Source: Myxococcales bacterium (GTDB lineage Bacteria > Myxococcota > Polyangia > Polyangiales > Polyangiaceae). Taken from it: a DNA stretch of 64,000 bases. The stretch lies in NCBI GenBank assembly GCA_003151595.1, contig PLXW01000089.1:24305-88304 (forward strand). Direction: 5' to 3'. This document shows positions 38,193 to 49,300 of this stretch, piece by piece. The position numbers and the translations under genes were made by a program. The notes below the pieces were generated by a model. That model ran no database searches, was not told where the DNA came from, and was given only the letters and a program-made list of their open reading frames with translations. Within the stretch, counting starts at the first letter, position 1, and every line of letters starts with the position of its first letter.

Positions 38193-39427
38193 GCTCGCGC
38201 CGTAGGTTCCTCGCCACGCTCGCCGCCGGTGCCGTCGTCGTGTTCGCGCCGCGCGCGCGCGCCGATGCCGCGGCCACCAAGACGACCCCCGCGCCGAAAG
38301 CCGGGAGCGCGCCGCCGAGGCGCACCAAGACGCTCGTGCTCATCTTCCAGCGCGGTGCGGTCGACGGCCTCTCGATGGTGCCGCCGATCAACGACGCGAA
38401 GTACTACGAGTACCGGCCGACGATCGCGATCCCGAAGAGCGGAGACGGCGCGGCGCTCCCGCTCGACGCGATGTTCGGTCTCCATCCGTCGCTCGCGCCG
38501 CTGAAGAAGGCGTGGGACGCGCGGCGGCTCGCCGTGGTGCACGCCGTGGGGTCGCCCGATCTCACGCGGTCGCATTTCGACGCGCAGGATTTCGTCGAGT
38601 CGGGGACGCCGGGCGTGAAGGCGACCGACGATGGATGGTTGAACCGACTGATCGTGGCGCGACCCGAGGCGGCGCCGTCGACGCTACGAGCCGTGGCGCT
38701 CGCGCCGAACCTGCCGCGGATTCTCTCGGGGAGCGCAGCGGCGGTGGCGATGTCGTCGCTCAACGATCTGAACGTGCCGGGCGGGGCGCTCGCGGGCGAC
38801 TTCGAGCACATGTATGCCGCCGCCGTCGATCAAGCGCTGCGCGGGACGGCGGGCGAAGCGTTCGACGCGATGCGATCGCTGAAGGCGATCCAGGCGTCGC
38901 CGCCGTCGTCGAACGCGACGTACCCGACCTCGCCGCTCGGCAAGCGCCTCCAGGCCATCGCGCAGTTGATCCACGCCGACGCTGGCGTCGAGGTCGCGGT
39001 CACCGATTGCGGCGGATGGGACACGCACGCCGGGCAAGGTGCGTCGAAGGGGCAGCTCGCGGGGAGGCTCGACGAGCTCGCGCTCTCGATCGACGCCTTC
39101 GGCACCGATCTCGGTCACGCGATGGACGACGTCGTGCTGATGACCGTGACCGAGTTCGGCCGCACCGCTCGCGAGAACGGCACGCAGGGGACCGATCACG
39201 GACACGGCTCGGTGATGCTCGTCCTCGGCGGGAAGGTGCGCGGCCAGAAGGTCTACGCGAAGTGGAACGGGCTCGCGGACGAGAAACTCTGGCAAGGGCG
39301 CGACGTGCCGGTCACGACCGATCACCGCGACGTGTTCGCCGAGGTCCTCGCGTCGCACGTCGGGCAACGCGACGTATCCAGCGTGTTTCCCGGCTTCACG
39401 CCGACGCGCGTCGGGCTGTTCGGTTGA
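38189..39427 (+). CDS. DUF1501 family Tat-exported protein
   Basis: A 412-residue protein that starts with a twin-arginine signal (SRRRFLATLAAGAVVVF), implying export after folding, possibly with a metal. The fold resembles the alkaline phosphatase/sulfatase superfamily. Visible motifs are FQRGAVDGLSMVPP, DCGGWDTHAGQ and TEFGRTARENGTQGTDHGHGS, whose Asp and His residues are likely metal ligands. It overlaps the DUF1800 gene by four nt. The pair with a cytochrome suggests an extracytoplasmic redox or surface process, but that is inference. Confidence 0.93.
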   Translation: MSSRRRFLATLAAGAVVVFAPRARADAAATKTTPAPKAGSAPPRRTKTLVLIFQRGAVDGLSMVPPINDAKYYEYRPTIAIPKSGDGAALPLDAMFGLHPSLAPLKKAWDARRLAVVHAVGSPDLTRSHFDAQDFVESGTPGVKATDDGWLNRLIVARPEAAPSTLRAVALAPNLPRILSGSAAAVAMSSLNDLNVPGGALAGDFEHMYAAAVDQALRGTAGEAFDAMRSLKAIQASPPSSNATYPTSPLGKRLQAIAQLIHADAGVEVAVTDCGGWDTHAGQGASKGQLAGRLDELALSIDAFGTDLGHAMDDVVLMTVTEFGRTARENGTQGTDHGHGSVMLVLGGKVRGQKVYAKWNGLADEKLWQGRDVPVTTDHRDVFAEVLASHVGQRDVSSVFPGFTPTRVGLFG

Positions 39428-39484
39428 GCGTCCCACGCAAGAAAGCGGCCTGTCCGAACAGCGACAGTAGCGCGGCCTTAGGGC

Positions 39485-41929
<2,445 letters not shown>

Positions 41930-41930
41930 T

Positions 41931-41968
41931 CCTCCCCCACCCCGGCCCTTCCCCGGTTTCGGGGGAGG
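41931..41968 (+). terminator. stem-loop after lon
   Basis: CCTCCCCC (41931-41938) pairs with GGGGGAGG (41961-41968) one nt after the lon stop. The loop is GC-rich and there is no U-run, so it is a candidate terminator or an mRNA 3' stabiliser, or a dispersed intergenic repeat. Confidence 0.45.
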
Positions 41969-42021
41969 GTGGCGGTGGACCAGCTTGACGGTGGTGTGCT
42001 CCGGCAAGCACGCTGCGGCGC

Positions 42022-43341
42022 ATGACTCACGACGCCGTCGTCACTGACCTTCTCGAGTTCATTCGTCTCTCGCCGACGCCGTACCACGCCGTCGAGAGCG
42101 CGATCGCGCGGCTCGCGCCGGTGGGGTTCGTGGCGTTGGATGCGGCGGCGTCGTGGAGCGATCTCCCCGCGGGCCGGTACGTTGTGAAGCAAGGAGACAG
42201 CGCGCTGCTCGCGTTCGTGATCCCGTCGTCGCGCAAGGTGCGTGGGTTTCGGATCGCGGGGGCGCACACCGATAGCCCGAACCTGCGGCTGAAGCCGAAC
42301 GCGGAGTACGTCAAAGAGGGGTACGCGCAGCTCGGCGTCGAGGTGTACGGCGGCGCGCTCTTGAACTCGTGGCTCGATCGCGATCTGTCGATCGCGGGGC
42401 GGGTCGTGGTGAAGTCGCGCGCGAACGGGAAGCTCGAGACGCGGCTCGTGCGCTTCGAGCGGGCGCTGGCGCGCGTCGCGCAGCTCGCGATTCATTTCGA
42501 TCGCGATGTGACCGAGAAGGGCCTCGTGCTGAACAAGCAGGAGCACCTGGCGCCGATCGTCGCGCTGGCGGCGAAAGACGGACGCGCGCCGATCGAGGCG
42601 CTGGTCGCGAAGGAGCTGGGGATCGGGAGCGACGAGATCGTGTCGACCGAGCTGATGCTCTACGACGTGAACCCCCCGGCCATCGGCGGCGTGCACGACG
42701 AGCTGCTGTTCTCTGCGCGCCTCGACAACCTGGCGATGTCGCACGCGTCGACCGTGGCGCTCGCGCGGGCCGCGGCACGGGTCGATGATCGCGAGCTGGT
42801 GCCGATGATCGCGCTCTTTGATCACGAAGAGGTCGGGAGCGGGAGCGCGTACGGCGCGGATGCTCCGCTGCTGGCGTCGGCCATCGAGCGGATCATCGAG
42901 GCGACGGGCGGCTCGCGCGATGCGTACCACCGCGCGCTCGCCCGATCGCTGTGCGTCTCGGCCGACATGGCGCACGCCGTTCATCCGAACTACGCCGAGC
43001 GGAGCGAAGCGCGCCACAAGGTCGCGCTCGACGGCGGCCCGGTCATCAAGGTGAACGCGCAGCAGCGCTACGCGACGTGCGCGCGGACGGCGGCGCTCTT
43101 CGAGGACATCTGTGCGCGCGAAGACATCCCGGTGCAGCAGTACGTGCACCGCACCGACTTGCCGTGCGGATCGACGATCGGTCCGATCACGGCGACGCGC
43201 CTCGGGATCCGCACGGTCGATGTCGGCAACGCGATGCTGAGCATGCACTCGGCGCGCGAGATGACCGGGACGCGCGACGCGGAGCGGATGGTGCGGGCGC
43301 TGGCGGGGTTCTTCGGGGCCGAGGATCCGTTCGAGAAGTAG
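42022..43341 (+). CDS. M18 family metallo-aminopeptidase
   Basis: A cytosolic di-zinc peptidase that removes acidic residues from peptide N-termini (aspartyl aminopeptidase type). The 439-residue product shows LLEFIRLSPTPYHAV at the N-terminus, GAHTDSPNLRLKP (first zinc His and Asp), FDHEEVGSGSAYGADAP (Glu-Glu pair), and the late His in NAMLSMHSAREM. The length is usual. It is followed after 10 nt by a convergent gene. Confidence 0.94.
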   Translation: MTHDAVVTDLLEFIRLSPTPYHAVESAIARLAPVGFVALDAAASWSDLPAGRYVVKQGDSALLAFVIPSSRKVRGFRIAGAHTDSPNLRLKPNAEYVKEGYAQLGVEVYGGALLNSWLDRDLSIAGRVVVKSRANGKLETRLVRFERALARVAQLAIHFDRDVTEKGLVLNKQEHLAPIVALAAKDGRAPIEALVAKELGIGSDEIVSTELMLYDVNPPAIGGVHDELLFSARLDNLAMSHASTVALARAAARVDDRELVPMIALFDHEEVGSGSAYGADAPLLASAIERIIEATGGSRDAYHRALARSLCVSADMAHAVHPNYAERSEARHKVALDGGPVIKVNAQQRYATCARTAALFEDICAREDIPVQQYVHRTDLPCGSTIGPITATRLGIRTVDVGNAMLSMHSAREMTGTRDAERMVRALAGFFGAEDPFEK

Positions 43342-43351
43342 CGAGCGCGGG

Positions 43352-44968
43352 TCAGGGGGTCCAGGGGTCGCCGGGCTGGCGGGCTTTCGGGGTCGCGCTC
43401 GGGGCCGGAGCCGCGGTCGGCTTCGGGGCCGGAGTCGGGCTCGCGGTCGGAGTCGGGCTCGCCGTCGGGGTCGGGCTCGCGGTCGGGGTCGGCTTCGCGG
43501 TCGGGGTCGGCTTCGGGGTCGCGGTCGGGGTCGGCGTCGCGCTCGACGCGGGCTTCGCGCTCGGGGTCGGGGCCGTGGCGGGGACCCAGGGGTCGCCGGG
43601 TTTTCGCGGCTTGCTCGGATCGATGGGGCCGACGGGGACTGCCGAGCCCGCGGGCGCAACGACTGCCGGCGCGGGAGGAGGAACCGGCGGCTTCCCCGTC
43701 TGCGCGTCGATCCGCGCGACGTCCCACCAGCTCCCTTCGCTGCGCACGGCCTTGTCGCACCACTCGCTCGCCAGCGTCCCTCGGAACGAGCGCACGCACA
43801 GCACCGGCTGCCCCTCGTAGCGATCGTCGAGGTACTTCACGCCGATGCGGTACTGCGGGAACGCGTCGATCGCCACCGACTCGATCGACGTCTGCGCCAC
43901 CGCGCGCGAATGACACCACGCCGGGGCGGTCTTCTCGTTCGCCACCGTGCAGTCCCCCTTCACGAGGATCCACGGCTGATTGCGCGAGGCGAACGTCGTC
44001 GCCTTCGACACCGGGATCGGCGTCTTGTCGCCCACCACGTGGAGCTCGACGCGCGGGAACGTGCTCGGGTCGTCGGTGGGGTCGAACTTCGTCCACAGCA
44101 TCTGCACGACGAGCTCGTCCTTCGGCGGCGCGACCTGCACCTCGCTCGTGGCCTTCGACGTGCGCCCGAGATCGTCGGTCACCTCGAGCCCCACGGCGTA
44201 CGTCCCGAAGGCGTCGGTGGGGAAGCTGATGCCCGCGCCCCCCTGGGCCATCGTCATCTTCGTCGCGGTTCCTTGCGGCAGCGAGCGAAACGACCACGTG
44301 CGATCGATCGTCGGTCGCATCCCGGGCTTCCCCTGCGACATGCACGAGAGGATCTTCCCCGGCTCGACGACGAGCTTCTCCTGGAACGCGTCGCTGGGGC
44401 CCGTCTCGCGGCAGCCGATCTTCGCCTCCGGCGGCGCCTCGCACGGATCCTCTTCCTTCGCTTCGACGTGGAAGTGGAGCTCTTTCTGGAAGCGAGGCAC
44501 GCGCGCCGCGCTCACCGGGACCCGCTCGTCCTTCGGCGGCGGCGGGCACCCCTGACCGGGGACGGCCTGCGCGAGGTACACGTGCACGCCCGCTTCGGCC
44601 GTGTCGATGACGGCGTGGATGCGGACGTCGGTCACGTCGCGATCCGTCGGCGCGGCGACGAGGAGCGTCTCCTTCGCGAAGTCGATGTCCGGCGGCAAGA
44701 GCGGGATGCGATCGGCTTCGATGGCCGGCCACAGCGCGCGCCATTCGTGCTCGCTCCCGATCGACCAGTACCCGCGCGTGAGGCCCGCGTGCGGATCGAG
44801 ATCCCACCGCGTGAGCTTCATCGTCTCGCCGTCTTCGCGCGCGATGTGCCCGCTCGATGGAACCTTGGAGACGAAGATCCGGGGAGGCTCGCTCACCTCG
44901 GCGCAGGCGACGGCACCGAGCACGAGAGCAGCGAAGGCGGCGAAAGCGAAGGAGGAGCGGACTCGCAC
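43352..44968 (-). CDS. lipoprotein with Pro-Thr repeat tail
   Basis: A 538-residue lipoprotein (LVLGAVAC). The body contains mixed beta motifs, with an Ig-like stretch near GISFPTDAFGTYAVGLEVTDDLG, eight or more Cys and no catalytic motif. The last 90 residues are a low-complexity Pro/Thr/Ala repeat (TPTATPKPTPTAKPTPT) bracketed by two copies of a short motif, RKPGDPWVP and RQPGDPWTP. The DNA coding for the tail is an imperfect GGTCGG-type array. Such tails act as wall-spanning stalks; the duplicated PGDPW motif is unusual. The function is unknown. Confidence 0.85.
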   Translation of the reverse strand: MRVRSSFAFAAFAALVLGAVACAEVSEPPRIFVSKVPSSGHIAREDGETMKLTRWDLDPHAGLTRGYWSIGSEHEWRALWPAIEADRIPLLPPDIDFAKETLLVAAPTDRDVTDVRIHAVIDTAEAGVHVYLAQAVPGQGCPPPPKDERVPVSAARVPRFQKELHFHVEAKEEDPCEAPPEAKIGCRETGPSDAFQEKLVVEPGKILSCMSQGKPGMRPTIDRTWSFRSLPQGTATKMTMAQGGAGISFPTDAFGTYAVGLEVTDDLGRTSKATSEVQVAPPKDELVVQMLWTKFDPTDDPSTFPRVELHVVGDKTPIPVSKATTFASRNQPWILVKGDCTVANEKTAPAWCHSRAVAQTSIESVAIDAFPQYRIGVKYLDDRYEGQPVLCVRSFRGTLASEWCDKAVRSEGSWWDVARIDAQTGKPPVPPPAPAVVAPAGSAVPVGPIDPSKPRKPGDPWVPATAPTPSAKPASSATPTPTATPKPTPTAKPTPTASPTPTASPTPTASPTPAPKPTAAPAPSATPKARQPGDPWTP

Positions 44969-44990
44969 GCCTCCATCATCGCCTATCTCG

Positions 44991-46841
44991 TCATTTTTTG
45001 CGCAATCGGTCGAAGAACCCGTCCGGCTTCTTTCCCGGGAACGGCGACATCGATCGAATCTGGATGGTCCCTTCGCGGAGCTTCTGCTCGTACACGCGGA
45101 GCTCGCGCTGGGCTTCGACGTCGTCGTCGTCGTTCGTGACCGCCACGCGAAGATCGCGAATGGCCCCCTCGTGCTCGCCGAGTCGCTTCTGGAGGAGCGC
45201 GCGGTAGTAGTGGGCCCGGCGGCACATCGGGTCCTGGCCGATGGCCATGTCGATCGTCTTCACGCACGAGCGGATGTGATCTTCCTTGCCGCGCCGCGGA
45301 TCGAGCGACTCGATGTGCGCCAGCAGCGAGCGCGCTTCACCCAGGCTCGGCGCCGACACGACCGCCTTCCGCGCCATGCCCTCGGCGGTCTCGCGATCGC
45401 CGAGCGTCAGGTGCATCTCGGCTTCGGACATCAGGTGGTCGGCCTCGACGCTCTCCTTGAAGCGTGCGTTCATCGTCTGCTCGTAACGCTTGCGCTTCGC
45501 CGGATCGACCAGCGTCTCGTACGCCGCCGTGATCCGCGTGAAGACGCGCTCGCAGTCGCCGCGCGCTTCGATGATCGACAGCGGGAGCGAATCGGGGTGC
45601 CACACCTGCGCCGCGCGGAGGAACGCCGCGCGCACCTCTTCGGTGTCGGCCTCGCGCGTGATCATGAGCATCTTGAAGTGGTCCTCCTGATCGATCCACT
45701 TGGCGCGATCGACGATCGACTTCTTGCGCGCGAGATCCGACGACGGCGGGAGCGACCCAGGCGGCACCGATCGCGGCGGCGCCGACGACGGGCCGCGCAC
45801 CGGAATCGACGATGCGATCCGGTTCGCAGGAGCGGACGACGTGGAGCGCGCCGGGAGCCCCACGTCGCGCGACGGCATCTGCGAGATGCGCCCGGGCATC
45901 GGCGACGGCGTCCTGTCCGGCATTCGCTCGGGGATGGGCGAGGGGATGCGGATCGTCCCCCCTTCGCCCGGCGTGACCGCGCGCATCGAGAACGAGATCT
46001 TCCGGGCGTACTCGCCGCTGGCGAACGCTGGGTTCGTCACCGGCTTCATCGAGCCGCTCGGATGGCGCGGAGGCTGCGAGGCGCTCACGTTCTGAACGAC
46101 CTCGGCCTTCTTCGTGATGACGAGGAAGTACGCGAGCAGGTCGGTCGCTTGCATCGAGAGGCCGCCGACGATCGCCAGCTCGGGGATCGTCTGCGCTTTC
46201 ATGCGCAGACACTCCGCGGCGTGGCGCTCGTTGTCGTCGAGGCCGAGCTGGTCGAGGTGGACGTCCGGAACGAGGCGAAGCGGGCGCGCCGCCACGCCGG
46301 CGATCGTCGCCCGGACGTGATCCCACGACGGATGCTCGCGCACGCCCCGCCAGATCGCAGGGAGCGGATCCATCGGCTCCACGTCGCCTGGGCGCGCGCC
46401 GGCGAAGTCGACGTCGGCGTAGAACGCGAACGTCGTCTTCGGCGCGAACGTGAACACGTGCTGGAGCTTCCGCGAGCGCTGCTGGCGAAGCGCGTCGGCG
46501 AGCTGCGCTTCGTCGATGGCGTGGCGCTCGAGGAGCACTTGCCCGTGCAGCTTCTTGGCGGCCGCGACCTCGGCGAGTGACGAGCTGAGCACCGTGTCGT
46601 CGATCGCGCCGAGCTCGTAGAGCACGTGCCCGAGATAGGTCACCGGATCGCTCGTCTCGACGCGCGACACGAGCCCCCCCGACACGACGACGTACGCCGT
46701 CGCGCCGCGGTCGTCCGCCAGCTCGAAGGTCCCCGTCAGCTTCCGATCGATGGCGTAGATCAGAAGGTGCGCGAAGGGCTTCTTCGCGAGGGTGCCGCTC
46801 GCAGAGGGCTCGGAATTTTGCGCTGGCTTCGGAGAGAGCAT
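44991..46841 (-). CDS. DUF4388 protein with J-domain and TPR region
   Basis: A 616-residue cytoplasmic protein. Residues about 15-145 are DUF4388-like (LLIYAIDRKLTGTFEL, VVVSGGLVSRVETSDPVTYLG). A Pro/Ser/Arg-rich disordered region occupies 255-370. Residues about 385-460 form a J-domain with HPD at 415-417 (VWHPDSLPL), which would stimulate a DnaK-type ATPase. Residues about 465-575 are TPR-like (EAEMHLTLGDRETAEGMARKAV). This combination occurs in myxobacteria and is likely to act as a scaffold or chaperone adaptor in signalling. It is the second DUF4388 protein in the window. Confidence 0.9.
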   Translation of the reverse strand: MLSPKPAQNSEPSASGTLAKKPFAHLLIYAIDRKLTGTFELADDRGATAYVVVSGGLVSRVETSDPVTYLGHVLYELGAIDDTVLSSSLAEVAAAKKLHGQVLLERHAIDEAQLADALRQQRSRKLQHVFTFAPKTTFAFYADVDFAGARPGDVEPMDPLPAIWRGVREHPSWDHVRATIAGVAARPLRLVPDVHLDQLGLDDNERHAAECLRMKAQTIPELAIVGGLSMQATDLLAYFLVITKKAEVVQNVSASQPPRHPSGSMKPVTNPAFASGEYARKISFSMRAVTPGEGGTIRIPSPIPERMPDRTPSPMPGRISQMPSRDVGLPARSTSSAPANRIASSIPVRGPSSAPPRSVPPGSLPPSSDLARKKSIVDRAKWIDQEDHFKMLMITREADTEEVRAAFLRAAQVWHPDSLPLSIIEARGDCERVFTRITAAYETLVDPAKRKRYEQTMNARFKESVEADHLMSEAEMHLTLGDRETAEGMARKAVVSAPSLGEARSLLAHIESLDPRRGKEDHIRSCVKTIDMAIGQDPMCRRAHYYRALLQKRLGEHEGAIRDLRVAVTNDDDDVEAQRELRVYEQKLREGTIQIRSMSPFPGKKPDGFFDRLRKK

Positions 46842-46880
46842 CCGGACTTCCCCGGGTATACGACGCGAGCCGTCTCGGCG

Positions 46881-48467
46881 CTACAGCGGGCTCCAGTGGA
46901 ACCCTCTGCGGGCGACGAGCGCATCCGATTCGGACGGTCCAGCCGAACCGGCCGAGTAGAACGTGAGGGGCGTGCCTCCGCCGGACTCCCACAGCGTGAT
47001 GAGCGGATCGATCACCGACCACGCCGCCTCGAGCTCATCGGTCCTCGTGAAGAGCGTCGCGTCGCCGATCATGCAATCGAGCAAGAGCGTCTCGTACGCT
47101 GGATGAACTTCGGTGCCGAAGGCGTCGGCGTAGCTGAAGTCCATCTTCACCTCCTGCACCTCGATCCCCGGCGTGAGCGCGAGCGCGGCGCCGGGCATCT
47201 TCACTTCGAAGCTCAGCGAGACGCCGTCGTCCGGTTGAATGCGGAGCGAGAGGCGGTTGGGGGCGAGCGTCTCGGTCGGCACCGGCTCGTACATCAGCCG
47301 TCGCGGAGTGCGGAAATGGAGCACCACCTCGCTCCAGCGCTTCGCCGTGCGCTTGCCGGAACGGACGTAGAACGGCACGCCGCGCCACCGCTCGCTGTCG
47401 ATCGCGATCTCGAGCGCGGCGTACGTCGGCGTGGTCGACGTCGAGCTGCACCCCGACTCCTCGCGGTACCCGGGGACGGGCTTCCCCTTGAGCGTGCCCG
47501 CCGTGTACTGCCCTTGCACCGCGTCGGTCGCCCCGTTCTTCACCAGCGGACGGATCGCGCGCAGCACCTTCACCTTCTCGTCGCGGATCGCGTCGGCGCT
47601 CGGCGTCTCGGGCGGCTCCATCGCCACCAGCGCGAGGAGCTGCAGCAGGTGATTCTGGAACATGTCGCGCACGACGCCCGACGACTCGTAGTACCTCGCG
47701 CGCTCTTCCACGCCCACCGTCTCGGCCGCGGTGATCTCGACGTGCGAAACGTGCTCGCGGCTCCACAGCGTTTCGAAGATCACGTTCGCCGAGCGAAGAA
47801 CGAGCACGTTCTGCACGGTCTCTTTTCCGACGTAGTGATCGATTCGATAGACCTGATGCTCGGCGAGCGATCCGAGCACCACGCACGAGAGCTCCTTGGC
47901 CGACGCGAGGTCGTGCCCGAACGGCTTCTCCACGACCGCGCGTCTCCACGGGCGCGAAGAGACGTCGGCCACGCGCGGGCACACTTCGCTGTCCGCGAGG
48001 TGCTTCACGATCGGCGCGAAGATCGGCGGCGGGACGGCGAGATAGAAGAGGCGATTGCGATCGCTCGCGAGGAGACCGGACTCGTTCGCGGCGAGCGCGC
48101 CGGAGAGCGCCTTGTAGACGCTGCCCTCGGTGAGGTTGCCGCCGACCCACGTGAGGCGCGGCGCGAGATCGCGCCACACGGCTTCGTCGAAGTCTTTCAC
48201 CTCGTCGGTGTTCGAGAGCGCCGCGCGCATGGCGTCGCGGTACTTCGCGTCGTCGAGCGGCTCGATGCCGACGCCGATCACGCGGAACTCGTCGGCCAGC
48301 AGCTTCTTCTTCGCCAGGTAGTAGACCGCGGGCATCAGCTTCCGCCGCGCGAGGTCGCCCACCGCTCCGAAGATGACGAGCGTGCACGGGTCGCCGTGCA
48401 TCATCGCCGCGGGCGGAGTGATCGAGGCGGGTTTGGAGACGGTGGTGAGGGTGAGGGTCTCGCTCAT
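46881..48467 (-). CDS. zwf: glucose-6-phosphate 1-dehydrogenase
   Basis: It oxidises glucose 6-phosphate to 6-phosphogluconolactone and makes NADPH for the pentose phosphate pathway. The 528-residue product has the dinucleotide loop GAVGDLARRKL (34-44), EKPFGHDL (180-187), and RIDHYVGKE (208-216) with the catalytic His. The length is slightly above the usual 490-510 because of an N-terminal extension of about 20 residues. The ATG overlaps the TGA of an ACP-like gene (ATGA), a partner I have not seen for this enzyme. Confidence 0.96.
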   Translation of the reverse strand: MSETLTLTTVSKPASITPPAAMMHGDPCTLVIFGAVGDLARRKLMPAVYYLAKKKLLADEFRVIGVGIEPLDDAKYRDAMRAALSNTDEVKDFDEAVWRDLAPRLTWVGGNLTEGSVYKALSGALAANESGLLASDRNRLFYLAVPPPIFAPIVKHLADSEVCPRVADVSSRPWRRAVVEKPFGHDLASAKELSCVVLGSLAEHQVYRIDHYVGKETVQNVLVLRSANVIFETLWSREHVSHVEITAAETVGVEERARYYESSGVVRDMFQNHLLQLLALVAMEPPETPSADAIRDEKVKVLRAIRPLVKNGATDAVQGQYTAGTLKGKPVPGYREESGCSSTSTTPTYAALEIAIDSERWRGVPFYVRSGKRTAKRWSEVVLHFRTPRRLMYEPVPTETLAPNRLSLRIQPDDGVSLSFEVKMPGAALALTPGIEVQEVKMDFSYADAFGTEVHPAYETLLLDCMIGDATLFTRTDELEAAWSVIDPLITLWESGGGTPLTFYSAGSAGPSESDALVARRGFHWSPL

Positions 48468-48862
48468 CGTGAGCGCGAGGATACACGCTCGCCGCGAAGG
48501 GCAAGCGTCCCGCTCGCGGGCGCGTGGCGACGTGCGCGCTTCGACCGATTCCCGCGATGCTTCATGGGCACCACGCGCGGTGCCTGCGCGTGATCGAGCG
48601 TGAAGGTCGCTTCGTCGTTGCTGGCCTCGCGCATCGACACCACGACGTCCGCGAGGTCGGCCACGGTCTCCACGTACTCCAGCCGGTGAATTGGAAACTC
48701 GCGCTGCTCCATGTCCTCGAGGCGCAGCGCGATGAGGACGAGATCGAGCGGGTCGAGGTGGAGGTCCGCGTGAAGGTCCCCGAGCGGATCGACCTCGCTG
48801 ACGTCGACGTCGAGGTGCCGCGCGATCACGCCTCGAACCACTTCATCCAAGAGCTCATTCAT
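48464..48862 (-). CDS. acyl carrier protein-like, phosphopantetheine Ser replaced by Pro
   Basis: A 132-residue protein whose first 80 residues match the ACP fold: VIARHLDVDVSEVDPLGDL, then LHADLHLDPLDLVLIALRLED, and YVETVADLADVV. In ordinary ACPs the motif is DSL, where the Ser carries phosphopantetheine; here it is DPL (Pro38). The codon is CCG, one base from TCG (Ser). The remaining 50 residues are basic and low in complexity. A good AAGGAG lies six nt before the ATG at 48862. It is translated into zwf through an ATGA overlap. The protein is probably not a carrier. Confidence 0.82.
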   Translation of the reverse strand: MNELLDEVVRGVIARHLDVDVSEVDPLGDLHADLHLDPLDLVLIALRLEDMEQREFPIHRLEYVETVADLADVVVSMREASNDEATFTLDHAQAPRVVPMKHRGNRSKRARRHAPASGTLALRGERVSSRSR

Positions 48863-48948
48863 GACCATCTCCTTGCCGTGTCGGTTCGTAGGGAGAGCCA
48901 TCGAGAGGCGGGAATACTTCCTGCGAGACATACGTCGAAACGCGATTG

Positions 48949-49212
48949 TCACTTTGGCGCGGGAGGGGGCGGGCAACCGGCAGGACGACACACCAGGACT
49001 CTGTCCGGCGTGACGTCGCACGTTCCCTGCAACTCGCGGTCGCCGAGCTTCACCGTGCAAGCGTCGCCCTCCTTGGCGCTGGCGCAGGCCGCGATCGCTT
49101 CGGGCGGCGGGCCGCCTCCAGGCGGAGGACCCTGCGGTTGGTCGGCGCGCGCGAGTGTCGCAAAGACACAGAGGAAGAGGCCCGTGTAGCCGGCGTGAGT
49201 GAGCTTGTTCAT
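48949..49212 (-). CDS. small secreted protein with four-Cys domain
   Basis: An 87-residue exported protein. The signal peptide (LTHAGYTGLFLCVFATLARA) is followed by a Pro/Gly spacer and a compact domain with four Cys (ACASAKEGDACTVKLGDRELQGTC and VCRPAGC). This pattern recurs in small proteobacterial exported proteins of unknown role. AAGGAG lies six nt before the ATG at 49212, which fixes the start. It lies between the two-component operon and the ACP-zwf pair on the same strand. Confidence 0.82.
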   Translation of the reverse strand: MNKLTHAGYTGLFLCVFATLARADQPQGPPPGGGPPPEAIAACASAKEGDACTVKLGDRELQGTCDVTPDRVLVCRPAGCPPPPAPK

Positions 49213-49300
49213 TTCGATCTCCTTCACCAGCACTGTGGCTGGCGACGCGGGAGATCGTGTTTCGCCGGTCTTTCGAATTGTTTCGATCGCCGCGCGCGCG

